Part shown: in pieces, positions 10,917 to 20,773 of the stretch
Position numbering within the stretch: position 1 is the first letter of the stretch
Layout: each line of letters begins with the position of its first letter
Source: Cepaea nemoralis
Lineage: Eukaryota; Mollusca; Gastropoda; Stylommatophora; Helicidae
Direction of reading: 5' to 3'
Length of the DNA stretch: 64,000 nt
Assembly (NCBI GenBank): GCA_014155875.1
Contig: JACEFZ010011425.1
Span: 62,001 to 126,000, forward strand
Translations under genes and position numbers: made by a program
The notes under the pieces: model-generated
What the model was told of the DNA's origin: nothing
The model's database searches: none
Seen by the model: only the letters and a program-made list of their open reading frames with translations

Positions 10917-11439
10917 GAGCAAAATAATGAGTCTAAACCGCCTCATCTTCCAGTTGAGGAAATTCTCCCCTCACGGCCTTAATGTCCAACATAGTTTCAT
11001 TTAACTTCCAACTCCCCCCCCCCCCCAATTCTCTCTCTTTTTCCCTCGCAGCTGTATAGCCCGCTAGAATAACATGATATTGTATCTTTTACAGAGCGTT
11101 GCCATCATCCCTAGCATTACTTTTGCCGTTAGTGATTCTTTTGGCAAGTTTGCGTTCGGTGGTTTATGATTGCTTTCTGAGCGACCGGTACTCAAGCTAT
11201 CCTATGCTAACCAACACAGGGCGTACTGCATTCCAAGCACCCGCCAACTAGGTATGCGAAATTGCGAACTAAAATCTTCGCCACAGAGCCGGCTTTAGTT
11301 CACTGCTAATTCGCTCTTCACCATTCGCCCACATGGGTGTCTCTCCTCCCCCCCCCCCCCCCAATCGGGCATCTTAGCCAATCCCTGTTACCCATCGAAC
11401 CGTTTCAAACCTCACACCCTCACATCCGGCCATTTCCAC
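10917..11439 (+). mobile_element. Penelope-like element, left part (C-terminal codons and 3' UTR)
   Basis: The sequence LIFQLRKFSPHGLNVQHSF (about 10936-11010) matches the last residues of the GIY-YIG ORF at 31502-31993 (LLIFQLGTLSPHGLNVQHSF). After the stop, a C-rich stretch is followed by a SINE-A-like block (11090-11300) and a ggcgcttctcc/gggtgtctctcc block shared with 32250-32290. The LTR retrotransposon at 11440-26595 interrupts this element. The right part resumes at 26601. Confidence 0.75.
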
Positions 11440-12046
11440 TGTCAGAATCTCCAATAAGGCTCTAAAGAGTTAATAAGAGTTAACACAAGTATAGGAGGGA
11501 GACACCAGACAGGAGAGACACCAGCGCTATTAATAGCCTCACAAGGAGACACATTTGTGTCAGACAAGGGGGCAATACGGACATGTGAGCGAGGGCTTTC
11601 CCCAAGCCATTGGGAAGCTTTGCCTTACAAGTAACCGTGAAGTGCCCGGTTACTCTAGCTCACAAGCCAGCGTGCTTGGGACTCCATGCACGCAAGACTA
11701 GCTACTGCACGGAGGGGACAGCGTCCGTGCTTGACCACGCAATGTGTAGCGTGTGGACAGACCCGACTGGAGACGGTAGAGAATAGACGTGTTCTTGACA
11801 AATGCTATAGTTTCTAGGCAATAGGCAAATAATAGGCTGTAGATTTAGACTGTGATTATTAGCATCATTTCTCACTACTTCATTGCATTCATGTTGTATA
11901 TTATTGATGAAGCATACCGCTCGCAGAGCTATTAAAATGTCAGCTCTAAATAAATTGCATTCCTTTTGCAAATGTCACGAGTTGTTATTTCGTGCAGTGC
12001 AAAAGTAGGGAGTCCTGAAAACCCTGTCGCAAGCAAGTCGCTGACA
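11440..12046 (+). repeat. 5' LTR of outer Gmr1-like element
   Basis: 607 bp, TGTCAG...CTGACA. It is about 99 percent identical to 25989-26595 by eye (about five mismatches). An aataaattgcattcc stretch at about 11948-11962 could serve as polyadenylation context. Confidence 0.95.
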
Positions 12047-12058
12047 GGCAGGACCCCA

Positions 12059-12210
12059 ATTGGTGTCAGAAACCAGTGAACCAACGCTAGCAGGCAATTG
12101 GTATTATAAACCAGTGATCTAACGCCGACAGTCTATTGGTGTCATAAACCACTGAACGAACGCCAGCTATCAATTGGTATCAGAAAGTTCTGAACCAGCA
12201 GCAGTCTATT
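12059..12210 (+). repeat. Four tandem 38-bp primer-binding-site-like units
   Basis: Starting 12 bp after the 5' LTR, four consecutive 38-bp units each begin attggtgtcag or attggtatca-like and contain aaaccagtgaac-like and aacgcc-like blocks. The first tggtgtcag is at the position of a tRNA primer site. Such sites begin TGG because tRNAs end CCA. Which unit, if any, primes minus-strand DNA cannot be told. Confidence 0.75.
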
Positions 12211-12988
12211 GCACGATTCAACATCATTGCTGTGTTAAATATTTGAAAGTAATGTAAATTTGTTTGCACATATGGCAGAAACAATTTTCTCTTGTGAAGT
12301 ATAACGTTCATACCACAATAAAGCCAAACCAAATTATAAAGTGTGAAATTCTACGAAAATTAATTTGAAAGTGTGTTATGATACAGAAATCAATGAAAAT
12401 GTATACAATCATCAGTGAATATTACCAACGTAACCACCGTGTACATTTCATTTTGTGTGATACAGCCATCAATGTCACCATTCTTTAGAGTCAGTAAATA
12501 GATTAGCGACGGAACTGAAGCCTAGAACGAAGGTATACCAAAAATAGTCAGTAAGTGAAGACAAGACGACATCGACTGTCATACGACGAATCATCTCACC
12601 TATCATAATAATCATTCAGACGATCATATCATTCATTCATTAACACCATTTATCATTATCTATCACATTTTTCATTCATCATTCGCATGAAAGATAAGCT
12701 TGTATTTACAACATAAGCGTGTGTCTAATTTTTGATGCTCTACTAAACAGAAGCATCCATAGTGTTATCAATTCAATCATGTTGTGAGTGTGGAAGACAG
12801 CGGTGGAACATCCCAAGAAGCGTATTTTCCAAAGAATTAGATGAGTATATTTTCAGAATATTATGGTATGCTCTAAATTAATCATGCATCTTCTTTTTCA
12901 GTAAAGATGTATATTTACTAACACATTATTACAAACTATTGTGTGAATATTATTGTGATACCATATTGATCTAACAGTACGCCACGAA
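12211..12988 (+). other. Leader/5' UTR of outer element
   Basis: AT-rich, no ORF of note, rich in atcatt/tcattcatca motifs around 12590-12680. It would contain the packaging and leader signals, but none is identifiable. Confidence 0.6.
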
Positions 12989-13213
12989 ATGGCGTCACTA
13001 CGTGAGTGCATCCAGGCAGGTAAAGACATGGGTCACACTGGAGATAGACTAGAAAAGTGGGTAGATCAAAAATACAAAGAAGAAACAGAAAGAAAAGCTG
13101 CTCTTGACAGAGATGACAGAGCACTAGAAAGACAACACCAAAAAGAAATGAAAGAAATCGAGGAAGCTACCAAATTAAAGATGAAGGAAATGGAGGTAGA
13201 TTCAAACAAATAG
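12989..13213 (+). pseudogene. Truncated Gag, N-terminal coiled coil only
   Basis: A 74-residue frame begins MASLRECIQAGKDMGHTGDR and continues as charged heptad-like sequence (RALERQHQKEMKEIEEA) before a TAG at 13211-13213. The layout matches the N terminus of the nested element's Gag (19703-20773), which starts with a short helical domain and the same kind of Lys/Glu coiled coil. The capsid/SCAN-like and zinc-knuckle parts are missing. The sequence passes straight into protease in another frame, so an internal deletion is likely. Confidence 0.7.
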
Positions 13214-15042
13214 ATAGCGGAAGCACTCTACTGGGTTTAAGGAAAGAACTTGCTAGACCAGAAGATTATACGGGTGAATTTGTCAAATGCCGTACTTTCT
13301 CTGGAACCATTGAGAAATATCCACTGGCAAAAGCGCATATCAATACCCCGTTCCTTACCGGCACATTTACTTGCGCAATCCTGCAAGATCCATGCACGGA
13401 TCTCATTTTAGGCTGCCTAGATTCATTGAAAGAATGTACAGACGACGACATAAGAGCCTGGAAACATACCCACATGGCTAACGCTGTAACAAGGTCAGAT
13501 ACAGAAACAAACTATACTGACTTGCAAAATGAAATGCTACAGCTATTAACACCGAGTGGTGCAGATACCAACACTACTCGACATAAATTTATCGAGGCTC
13601 AAAGCGCCGATCAAACAATCGCACCTTATTTTAAATTGTTGGGTGAGAGAGCGAAAGTTACTAAAAATGCATCTTGGTACTTTAGAAAATTTAACGGAAT
13701 TCTCATGCGTTATTACACAAATAATAACCATGAAATTCAGCAGACGGTGTTACCTGTAACATACCGACAAAATGTGCTAAGGATCGCACATGAGTCACCG
13801 TTTGCTGGACATTTGGCCTATGATAAAACGCGAGCCAGAGTTCTGTCACACTTTTACTGGCCGAAATTCTGTTCTGACATAAAATTATTCTGTCGTTCTT
13901 GTACTGTTTGTCAACATCTTGTACGAAAGGGAAAGCATGTGACGGCCGAAGTTCAACGGTCATTATTAGCATCCAGACCATTTGAGTGTGTAGCGGTCGA
14001 TATTGTTGGACCCCTAAATCAGGTGTCAAGCAAAGGAAACCGTTATATACTTACTCTCGTGGATCTATGCACCAGGTGGATCGAAGCTATTCCACTGAAA
14101 TACATCACCTCCAAAGATGTGGCAAATGTATTTTTGCACATATTTTCTCGCTTTGGCTTCCCACGATCTATCTTATCAGATCGGGGAACGCAGTTTATTT
14201 CGGGTGCTACGCAAGCCTTAACCAAATTGTTAGAAGTAGAGCAGCATTTCTGTACCCCGTATCACCCAATGAGCAACGGGATCATAGAAAAAATTAACGA
14301 GGATTTCAAACACATGCTGGCTAAATTAACAGCGGAGAACCCATCTGATTGGGACACACTATTGCCAGCAGTGCTATTTGCCCATAGAGAAATTCCGCAC
14401 TCGAGTACGGGTTTCTCACCTTTTGAGTTAGTTTATGGGGCGAACCCTCGAGGACCCCTAACCATTTACCATCAGCTAATCACTAGCTTACCAGACAATC
14501 CAACAGCAGTAACACCGGATGAGATGGTAACGGAGACACGCGATAGAATAATGAAAGCGTGTGTAATAGCCAAGGCATCTTTGGAGAGGAAAAGACAGAT
14601 GTACCGCGATTATGCAAATAAGGGTGCTAGAACTATTCACCTTGAACCAAACCAGAAGGTTTTGCTTCTACTACCTGATAAATGTAATTTGTTACTAACA
14701 TCTTGGCAAGGGCCATTCAGCGTTGAACGGAAAATATCAGATGTGGATTATGAAATATCGATAAAAGGACACTTAAAGATATTTCATATCAACATGCTGA
14801 AACCATACTTCTCACGACAAGAACAACAGACAGACGAACAAATTGCACCAACACCAAGTAATGAGACGACAGACGTACACAACACAACTTCACTAGGTAG
14901 GGCGACACACGACAGCGACAACGCAAACACACTTAGCCAGGTAACAGCACACACAGCTAGCACCACAACAGTATTGAACGAGACAGACGAAGACGAGATA
15001 GGAATTACCAGTCCCTACTGTAGACACGACTGCGACAATTGA
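13214..15042 (+). CDS. Pol: protease fragment and integrase
   Basis: The open frame runs from upstream of 13214 (first Met at 13426) to the stop at 15042. The protease active site reads IDSGSTLLGL near 13217-13246, followed by CRTFSGTIEKYPLAKA and LILGCLDSL (the flap and ILG-type C-terminal motif). Integrase follows. Its HHCC zinc domain has HESPFAGH and CRSCTVCQH. The DDE core has VAVDIVGPL (first Asp), ILSDRGTQF (second Asp) and NGIIEKINEDF (Glu). A C-terminal region contains LLTSWQGPFSVERK and HLKIFHINMLKPYF, an SH3/GPY-like integrase tail. Integrase inserts the cDNA; here it precedes RT. The frame is intact over about 540 codons although Gag is destroyed. Confidence 0.92.
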
Positions 15043-15100
15043 CAGCATAAAGATAGAAACTAAACTTACAGACGACCAACGACGACAAATAATAGAGCTA

Positions 15101-16046
15101 GTGAGGGAATACAGAGACATTTTCTCCGACATCCCAGGAAAGACAGATAGAATAGAACATTCTATCATTCTGACTGACAACACACCAATCAAGTGTCGAC
15201 CTTATTCTATCCCTCTAAACTATAGGTCGAACCTCGACAAAGAAATTCTATCTCTCGAGTCGAGCGGAATTATTCAGAAATCTCAGTTAGAGTATTCTTT
15301 CCCTATCGTCCTTGTCGCCAAAAAGGACTCTACTATTCGACTGTGCGTCGATTATCGCCGTTTAAACAAAATAACCAAAATTGACGCTGAACCAATTCCA
15401 TCGTGCGAGGATTTGATCTTGAACATGTCTACATCTCGAATATTTAGCAAGCTTGACCTCACGAAAGGTTATTGGCAACTTCCGATGGAAGTAAATTCGA
15501 TGCATCTAACAGCTTTCTCCACTCCGTTAGGGCTATATGAGTGGCGCTTTCTTCCTTTCGGCCTTCGTAACGCTCCAGCTACTTTCGTCCGTCTAACTAG
15601 GGATCTTCTCCATGGGATGACCAATATTTCAACATATATAGACGACATATGCATCCATACAGAAGACTGGACAACACACCTACTGAAACTGCGACAAGTC
15701 TTCGACAGGTTGCGAGTATTTGGGCTCACAGTGAAGCCGACCAAAGTAGAGTTGGGCATGGAACAAATTGACTTCCTGGGTCATACCATCTGCAGGGGCC
15801 AATTAAAAACAGATGACAGAATCGTCACCAAGATTCTGAATTTAACAATGCCAACGACCAAGAAATAGGTCCGGAGTTTACTGGGTCTGGTAAACTACAT
15901 AGTAAATTTATTCCAAATCTGGCGGAAATCACCAGTGTTTTTTCTAACATCTTAAAAGCTTCGGCTAAATTATCTGTACAAGATGCAAGATTAATTAGCG
16001 CGTTATCAAAACTGAAATACCTTTTTAGCGTTCCACCTATCCTTCG
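15101..16046 (+). CDS. Pol: reverse transcriptase (5' part, interrupted)
   Basis: A 255-residue open frame ends at a TAG at 15866-15868. RT signals include IRLCVDYRRLNKIT, FSKLDLTKGYWQLPM (motif A), FLPFGLRNAPATF and YIDDICIHT (motif C, YIDD), then VELGMEQIDFLGHTI. The same protein continues in another frame through 15869-16046 (connection region, ...LFSVPPIL) until the nested element's LTR cuts it. It resumes at 23594 in the RNase H region. Lack of frame continuity with integrase and the TAG make it non-functional as a polyprotein. Confidence 0.92.
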
Positions 16047-16629
16047 TGTCTTAACATGCATTCAACCACTGAAGCATTAAAACTCAAACTTGAATGAATG
16101 TGTGTAACAAAAGTCGCTCACCTTGAAGACTGTTATAATTTTGAGATAAATCCTTTTATTTCGGATCGGCTCTCTTTTAGACAAAATGAACACAACACTG
16201 CGGTATCATATAACGGGGCCCTAACACGGGCACGGGACGTTATATATGTTAATACAACCTGGCCGTTCATCCAATTCTATTATTACACAATCTCCTAAAG
16301 CATATTGCAGCTAATGTCCAACATAACTCGTTAACTCGTTGTCTATACTTGCTATATGTTCCGGTCCTGAGTATGACAAGAATGCTATGTAAACAGGCGA
16401 TATCCCTCAGTAACAATGCCTTGCCCTAAATGATCAAACCTTTTTCTCACGGAGCTTTCAGGGAAAAATACACACAGCCGTCTGCATCTGCTTTCTCGAA
16501 GTCACCTCTGTTGCTGTCTTGACGATGCTTACGTCGTCCTTAGTTTTCCCTAGTGGTCATTCTATTGTTAGACTGGGAATCTCCCAATTCCCACTATGTG
16601 GTGCGTGTGAGCGTGACCACTATGTGGCA
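16047..16629 (-). repeat. 3' LTR of nested element
   Basis: 583 bp, direct copy of 23011-23593. It borders the outer element's Pol on its low-coordinate side. Confidence 0.93.
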
Positions 16630-17488
16630 TAATGCCCCCTCCCAGAAAAAAAAATGCTATGTCATTTTTTCCTTTCATACAACTGTAACCATAATTTTCT
16701 TTTACCAACCACCAGATAGTTCTAGGATTTACCACATCCTTAACCCTCAAAAAAAAATTATAAATGCAACATAACGGGCACGCCCACCTGTCCGATCCCT
16801 ACGTCGAACGTCGTGTGACTGATCCTATGGAATCAGTTCAACTAATAACTGAATATTAGTCCCTACCTTGTCCTAATGACAAGTGTGTCCTAACTCTAGG
16901 TATTACCATGAGTTTCGGACGAGGGTAATAATGCAGATTTCCCAGTCACCATGTTAGTCGTAGTCGTTACTTGTTGTCGTATGACAATATTAATGGGTAG
17001 GGTGCTTGTCTGTGCTTCCACCTTAACTTTTTCCCGATATTTTCCTTTGGGATTTGGATTGTCACTTGGTCATATTTAGCTCCTGTAGTGATTCATAAGC
17101 ATACAGCATAACATGACACATACCCTTCGGACCCAACATTTCTCATTAACTAATATAAATACTAAATAAATCAAATATCGTCATTCACAATTACAACTTT
17201 ATACTCAAGTGTTTCTGAGTTCTTTCCAATCGGAAGTCCTTGTCTCTGTTAATAACTTTCATCCTTGCCTTGGCTCTGTTTTGAACACATATCAGATATA
17301 AATGTACCTGATAATATTTAATCAAATAACCTATCTTAACATGTTGGTTATTGTTATCTTGACCCACTAATAAGGCTTATAATATGTAATCACTCAATAT
17401 ATATCTGAATCTTGAACTTAATACAACAAGAACTATAACTATAATTCAAAAATTCAACTATAACTAACCAACAAGAAAATCTGCCATT
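16630..17488 (-). other. 3' UTR of nested element
   Basis: No ORF. On the minus strand a purine-rich ctgggagggggcatta run abuts the LTR at 16630-16645 and is the likely polypurine tract. The rest is AT-rich. Confidence 0.6.
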
Positions 17489-17869
17489 CTATAATCGACT
17501 CAGAATGTCAGCAAGATTATTGTCTTTTCCAGGAATGTGACAGATGTCAAATTCATAGTCTTGTAATAGTAATGACCATCTATGTATTCTAGAATTTTTC
17601 GGATGACCCGATTTAAAAATTTGTAACGGTTTGTTATCCGACAGAACCAGAAATTTCCTACCTAGTAAGTATCTAGAGAACTTCTCAATACTTTCAATTA
17701 AAGCTAGAGCCTCTAATTCAGTAACAGCATAGTTTCTCTGAGTTTCAGATATCTTCTTACTGAAGTAAAGAATAGGATGTAGTTTTCCCTTCATGTAATT
17801 GAAGTAATACCGCTGAAATAGCATGTAAACTAGCATCCGTTTGTAAAACAAAGTCTTTTGAAATATCAT
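17489..17869 (-). pseudogene. RNase H remnant of nested element's Pol
   Basis: A 126-residue frame whose first 30 or so codons are poor. From YMKGKLHPILYFSKKISETQ onward it is a clear Ty3/gypsy-type RNase H (YAVTELEALALIESIEKF, VLSDNKPLQIF, ending HIPGKDNNLADILSRL, stop). The catalytic start (TDAS-type) is lost or out of frame upstream. As in Gmr1-type Pol, RNase H is the last domain before the 3' UTR, consistent with the outer element's order. Confidence 0.8.
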
Positions 17870-18318
17870 GTAATTTCAAATAGGATATGTACTAAATAGA
17901 GTTTTTATTTGTTGTAATAATTTCTCATGATCCTCTGTCCAACTATTTTTTATAGGTCTGTAATATAGATATATACATGTGAAAAATCATACATTTCAAA
18001 GATTTAAGACTTTTTAGGAAAATAACTCAGAATTATATTCTAATATTATGACTCAACAATAATAAATCCTTAACCAATTCATCATAATAAAATAACAATA
18101 TAGTTACTAACAATTATCTGTAAAAACTAAAATATGTTCACACACCCAAGTGTAGAGATATAAGATAGTGTGAACACTTTGAACAAATATAGATTTAGAT
18201 CTAAGAAATTTGGAATTCTAAGTAATAAGACTGTAAATGTGTCTGTAATGTATTTTGTGTTAATATGAACCTAACACTTTCATCCCATTATATTTTTCTT
18301 TTATTCTTCCCTTTTATT
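17870..18318 (-). other. Non-coding remnant between PR ORF and RNase H
   Basis: About 450 bp of AT-rich sequence stand where integrase and RT would be expected. No integrase or RT motifs are visible in any frame. An attcctctgtccaac stretch near 17930 is the only piece resembling connection-region coding. Confidence 0.5.
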
Positions 18319-19719
18319 CTATTTCTTTCTCTCTTTCTTTCTTTCATACTTATGGTGTTTCCGTACTGAACGTATGTTCATATTTGTACTTTTCAACTTT
18401 GTTAAATTGAACACTGTCATAACTTTCACTCGTATATATAACGACAATAAAGTATATTTGATTAATTTGTAGCAGAAACAAGCCAAGCAAATAAAGTACG
18501 CATTAATTAATGCATCGTAATTATTGACTTGTGTATACATTTTCTTGAGTGATTGAATGACTGTATTTTTATTCGCAATATCATCAATATATGCCTTTGT
18601 TTGTGAGGCTGTGTTTGTGACTATGGATGTAACCTGAGATAAAGTCAATTTAAGCCAACTCAACATGTTTGTCATAAATATGGTTACAACATCCCATTTC
18701 ATCTGTTGTTTGTAACTATTGTGTTTAACTTTTGTTCTATCTTTGTGTGCCACACTGTTGTTATTACCAGTCAGTTGAACTTTTAATGAATGTGTAATTC
18801 CTTCTTCTTGTGTTGTTGTGAGTATCACATCAGGTTTGCGTTCTATAGTTTGAGCGTAATCTTTGACATCTGCGATGTTACCAATTATCACCCCAGCACA
18901 TGGGTTTGGTAGTACTGCTGCGCACACTCGACCTTTATAGTATGGGCATTTTATACTGACCCATGCAGTTTTGTACATTTCTATTGTACCCCCAAATGTC
19001 CTGCACTCAATACTTTTACCTGTATAATCACTTTCTCTTATGAGTTTGTGATTAACACCTGTAATATCGGACCCTGTGTCTCTACAACAGGTTGTTTGTA
19101 AACCATTCACCAACGCTTGGTGTATCGTCAGAGTACCTTGACGAGTGTATGCTGCATTTGCTTCATGAATATGTCTCTTATTGGCTGATGTAAGGTCATC
19201 ATTACTATTATGACCTTCTTTACCTGTTTTGTTATTGTATGACTCTATTATGGCTGCGTGTGTGTCCTCTAGATCATCTGAATCGCTACTACTACTAGAC
19301 AACACATATGCGATATTCGCTTCCTTCCAGGAATTTCTCATTGGACAAGACCTGCTTGTGTGTCCGTACGCCCTACATGAGAAACATTTAATGCTTCTTT
19401 TAAACGAGTCATACTTACTTCTCTTCTTAGTAATAATGTCTTTCAGATATGCGATATAACCCGGATGTTTATCACACATCTCTAAGTTTCCGTGCGATAA
19501 TCTACAATACTGACATCTGGTGAATTGGCCTTTCCTTGGTCTATCACCTTCTCTATTGTAAGGACTATTTCTATTGCTACCACTACTAAACTTTCTAAAC
19601 TTACTATTTCCTCTTTGAAATTTTGCACTTGCTCCTATCACTAATTCAGGTTGTGTACAGTTAGCAAAAATATCCCTATGTGCATTGAAATAAGAATCAC
19701 CCTTAGGTTTCCATCTCAC
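18319..19719 (-). CDS. Nucleocapsid zinc knuckle, protease and unknown C-terminal region
   Basis: 466 residues, overlapping the Gag frame by 17 nt (a frameshift-type junction). Residues about 68-85 hold a Cys/His cluster (CQYCRLSHGNLEMCDKH). A CCHC knuckle follows, CFSCRAYGHTSRSC. An aspartic protease signature CCRDTGSDITGV is followed by CRTFGGTIEMYKTAW, matching the outer element's protease. After the protease, about 200 residues resemble neither integrase nor RT: Thr/Asn-rich, then a hydrophobic segment (YFICLACFCYKLIKYTLLSL) and a basic end. The tail could be read-through of non-coding DNA or a degraded envelope-like domain. Confidence 0.8.
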   Translation of the reverse strand: MRWKPKGDSYFNAHRDIFANCTQPELVIGASAKFQRGNSKFRKFSSGSNRNSPYNREGDRPRKGQFTRCQYCRLSHGNLEMCDKHPGYIAYLKDIITKKRSKYDSFKRSIKCFSCRAYGHTSRSCPMRNSWKEANIAYVLSSSSSDSDDLEDTHAAIIESYNNKTGKEGHNSNDDLTSANKRHIHEANAAYTRQGTLTIHQALVNGLQTTCCRDTGSDITGVNHKLIRESDYTGKSIECRTFGGTIEMYKTAWVSIKCPYYKGRVCAAVLPNPCAGVIIGNIADVKDYAQTIERKPDVILTTTQEEGITHSLKVQLTGNNNSVAHKDRTKVKHNSYKQQMKWDVVTIFMTNMLSWLKLTLSQVTSIVTNTASQTKAYIDDIANKNTVIQSLKKMYTQVNNYDALINAYFICLACFCYKLIKYTLLSLYIRVKVMTVFNLTKLKSTNMNIRSVRKHHKYERKKERKK

Positions 19720-20773
19720 TTAAACTTTTACATTTGTTTTCCATAAGAAATACTGACATAGGTTCTGGTATTGCAGATAACATTCTATCTCTGATAATTA
19801 AGTCTCTCACTTTCTCATAACTATCATTAATATCCGCAGCCTTACACCACTTATCAAAACTAGAAGACATTTCCGAAGCGAAATCCAGGAATGTTTGATT
19901 CGATTTCGGTGTAAGTGTTTTAAACTTAGTTCGTAAACCAGATTCATCCAAAGAAAAATGTGATAGCACACGATCGCGCATATATTTGTAGTTCGCACGT
20001 AAATCCTCAGGAATTAACTCAATCACTTTCAGCGGCTCTAACGCAAGGTGACGGTGAAACAGAATTGGTACGTCCTTCTCCGGAACTTTGTAGTGCTTTA
20101 CTAGCACTTCGAAATTCGTTATCCAAGAACTAACCGAATCACCTTGTTGGAAATTCCTGAATAAACCTTGGTACTTTTTCACGGGATCGTTCTGCTTAGT
20201 CAGCATTTTCTCTCGTTCGATTTCAGCTCCACGTTCCATCTCAAGCGTCTTGACCCTTAGGTTACCTTCAACCTCTTTGTCCTTCCAGAGTGTCTCTGTA
20301 GCAAGTCTCTCCCTATCAAAAGCCAATTGTTTCTCTTTAAGTTCTGCTTCAGCAACAATTTGTTTCTCCTTTATTTGCATCTCTATCATTAACTTCTCTT
20401 TTTCCGCATTTAATTCTTTTTCTCTAGACTCCATTCGTTCGCGTTCCAAAATTATCTCACTTTGTCTGATCGCTATCTCTTTTTCTTTCAGTTCTCTCTC
20501 AAGTTGTTTCGCTTGCTTCTCTGCTGTCAGTCTTTCCTGTCTTTCCTCCTTTTCACGTGTGGCCTGAAGTTGTCTTTCCTCTTTGTCAAGTTTCTGTTGT
20601 TCACTGAACTCAAGCTTTGCCCAATTTCGAAGCTCAGCACCAGTTAGACCAGACTTCTCACCCATTTCAAAGTAATATTGCAGCGTAGACATCTTCTCTT
20701 CTTTTCCCACCTGTAAAATGCTATCTGGCTGAAATAAATATAGTAGTAGGTAAGAGAAGAAAAAAATCGACAA
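19703..20773 (-). CDS. Gag with coiled coil and SCAN-like capsid domain
   Basis: 356 residues. The real start is probably the internal Met before STLQYYFEMGEKSGLTGAE (about residue 28), because the first 27 residues are hydrophobic and look like leader read-through. Residues about 50-185 are a very long Lys/Glu/Arg coiled coil. Residues about 205-350 form a helical capsid region with RNFQQGDSVSSWITNFEVL and RVLSHFSLDESGLRTKF, the order seen in SCAN domains and in Gmr1-type Gag. The SCAN-Gmr1 relationship is established in the literature. It would form the particle shell. Confidence 0.85.
   Translation of the reverse strand: MSIFFFSYLLLYLFQPDSILQVGKEEKMSTLQYYFEMGEKSGLTGAELRNWAKLEFSEQQKLDKEERQLQATREKEERQERLTAEKQAKQLERELKEKEIAIRQSEIILERERMESREKELNAEKEKLMIEMQIKEKQIVAEAELKEKQLAFDRERLATETLWKDKEVEGNLRVKTLEMERGAEIEREKMLTKQNDPVKKYQGLFRNFQQGDSVSSWITNFEVLVKHYKVPEKDVPILFHRHLALEPLKVIELIPEDLRANYKYMRDRVLSHFSLDESGLRTKFKTLTPKSNQTFLDFASEMSSSFDKWCKAADINDSYEKVRDLIIRDRMLSAIPEPMSVFLMENKCKSLSEMET

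Noticed and set aside
11702..11971. 89-codon frame on the minus strand, also at 26251-26520
   Set aside because: Lies in both LTR copies; identical because LTRs are duplicates, with no recognisable domain.
13703..14297. Additional frames of 100 codons on both strands inside Pol
   Set aside because: Shadows of the integrase coding frame.
16098..16298. 66-codon frame repeated at 23062-23262
   Set aside because: Part of the nested element's LTRs.
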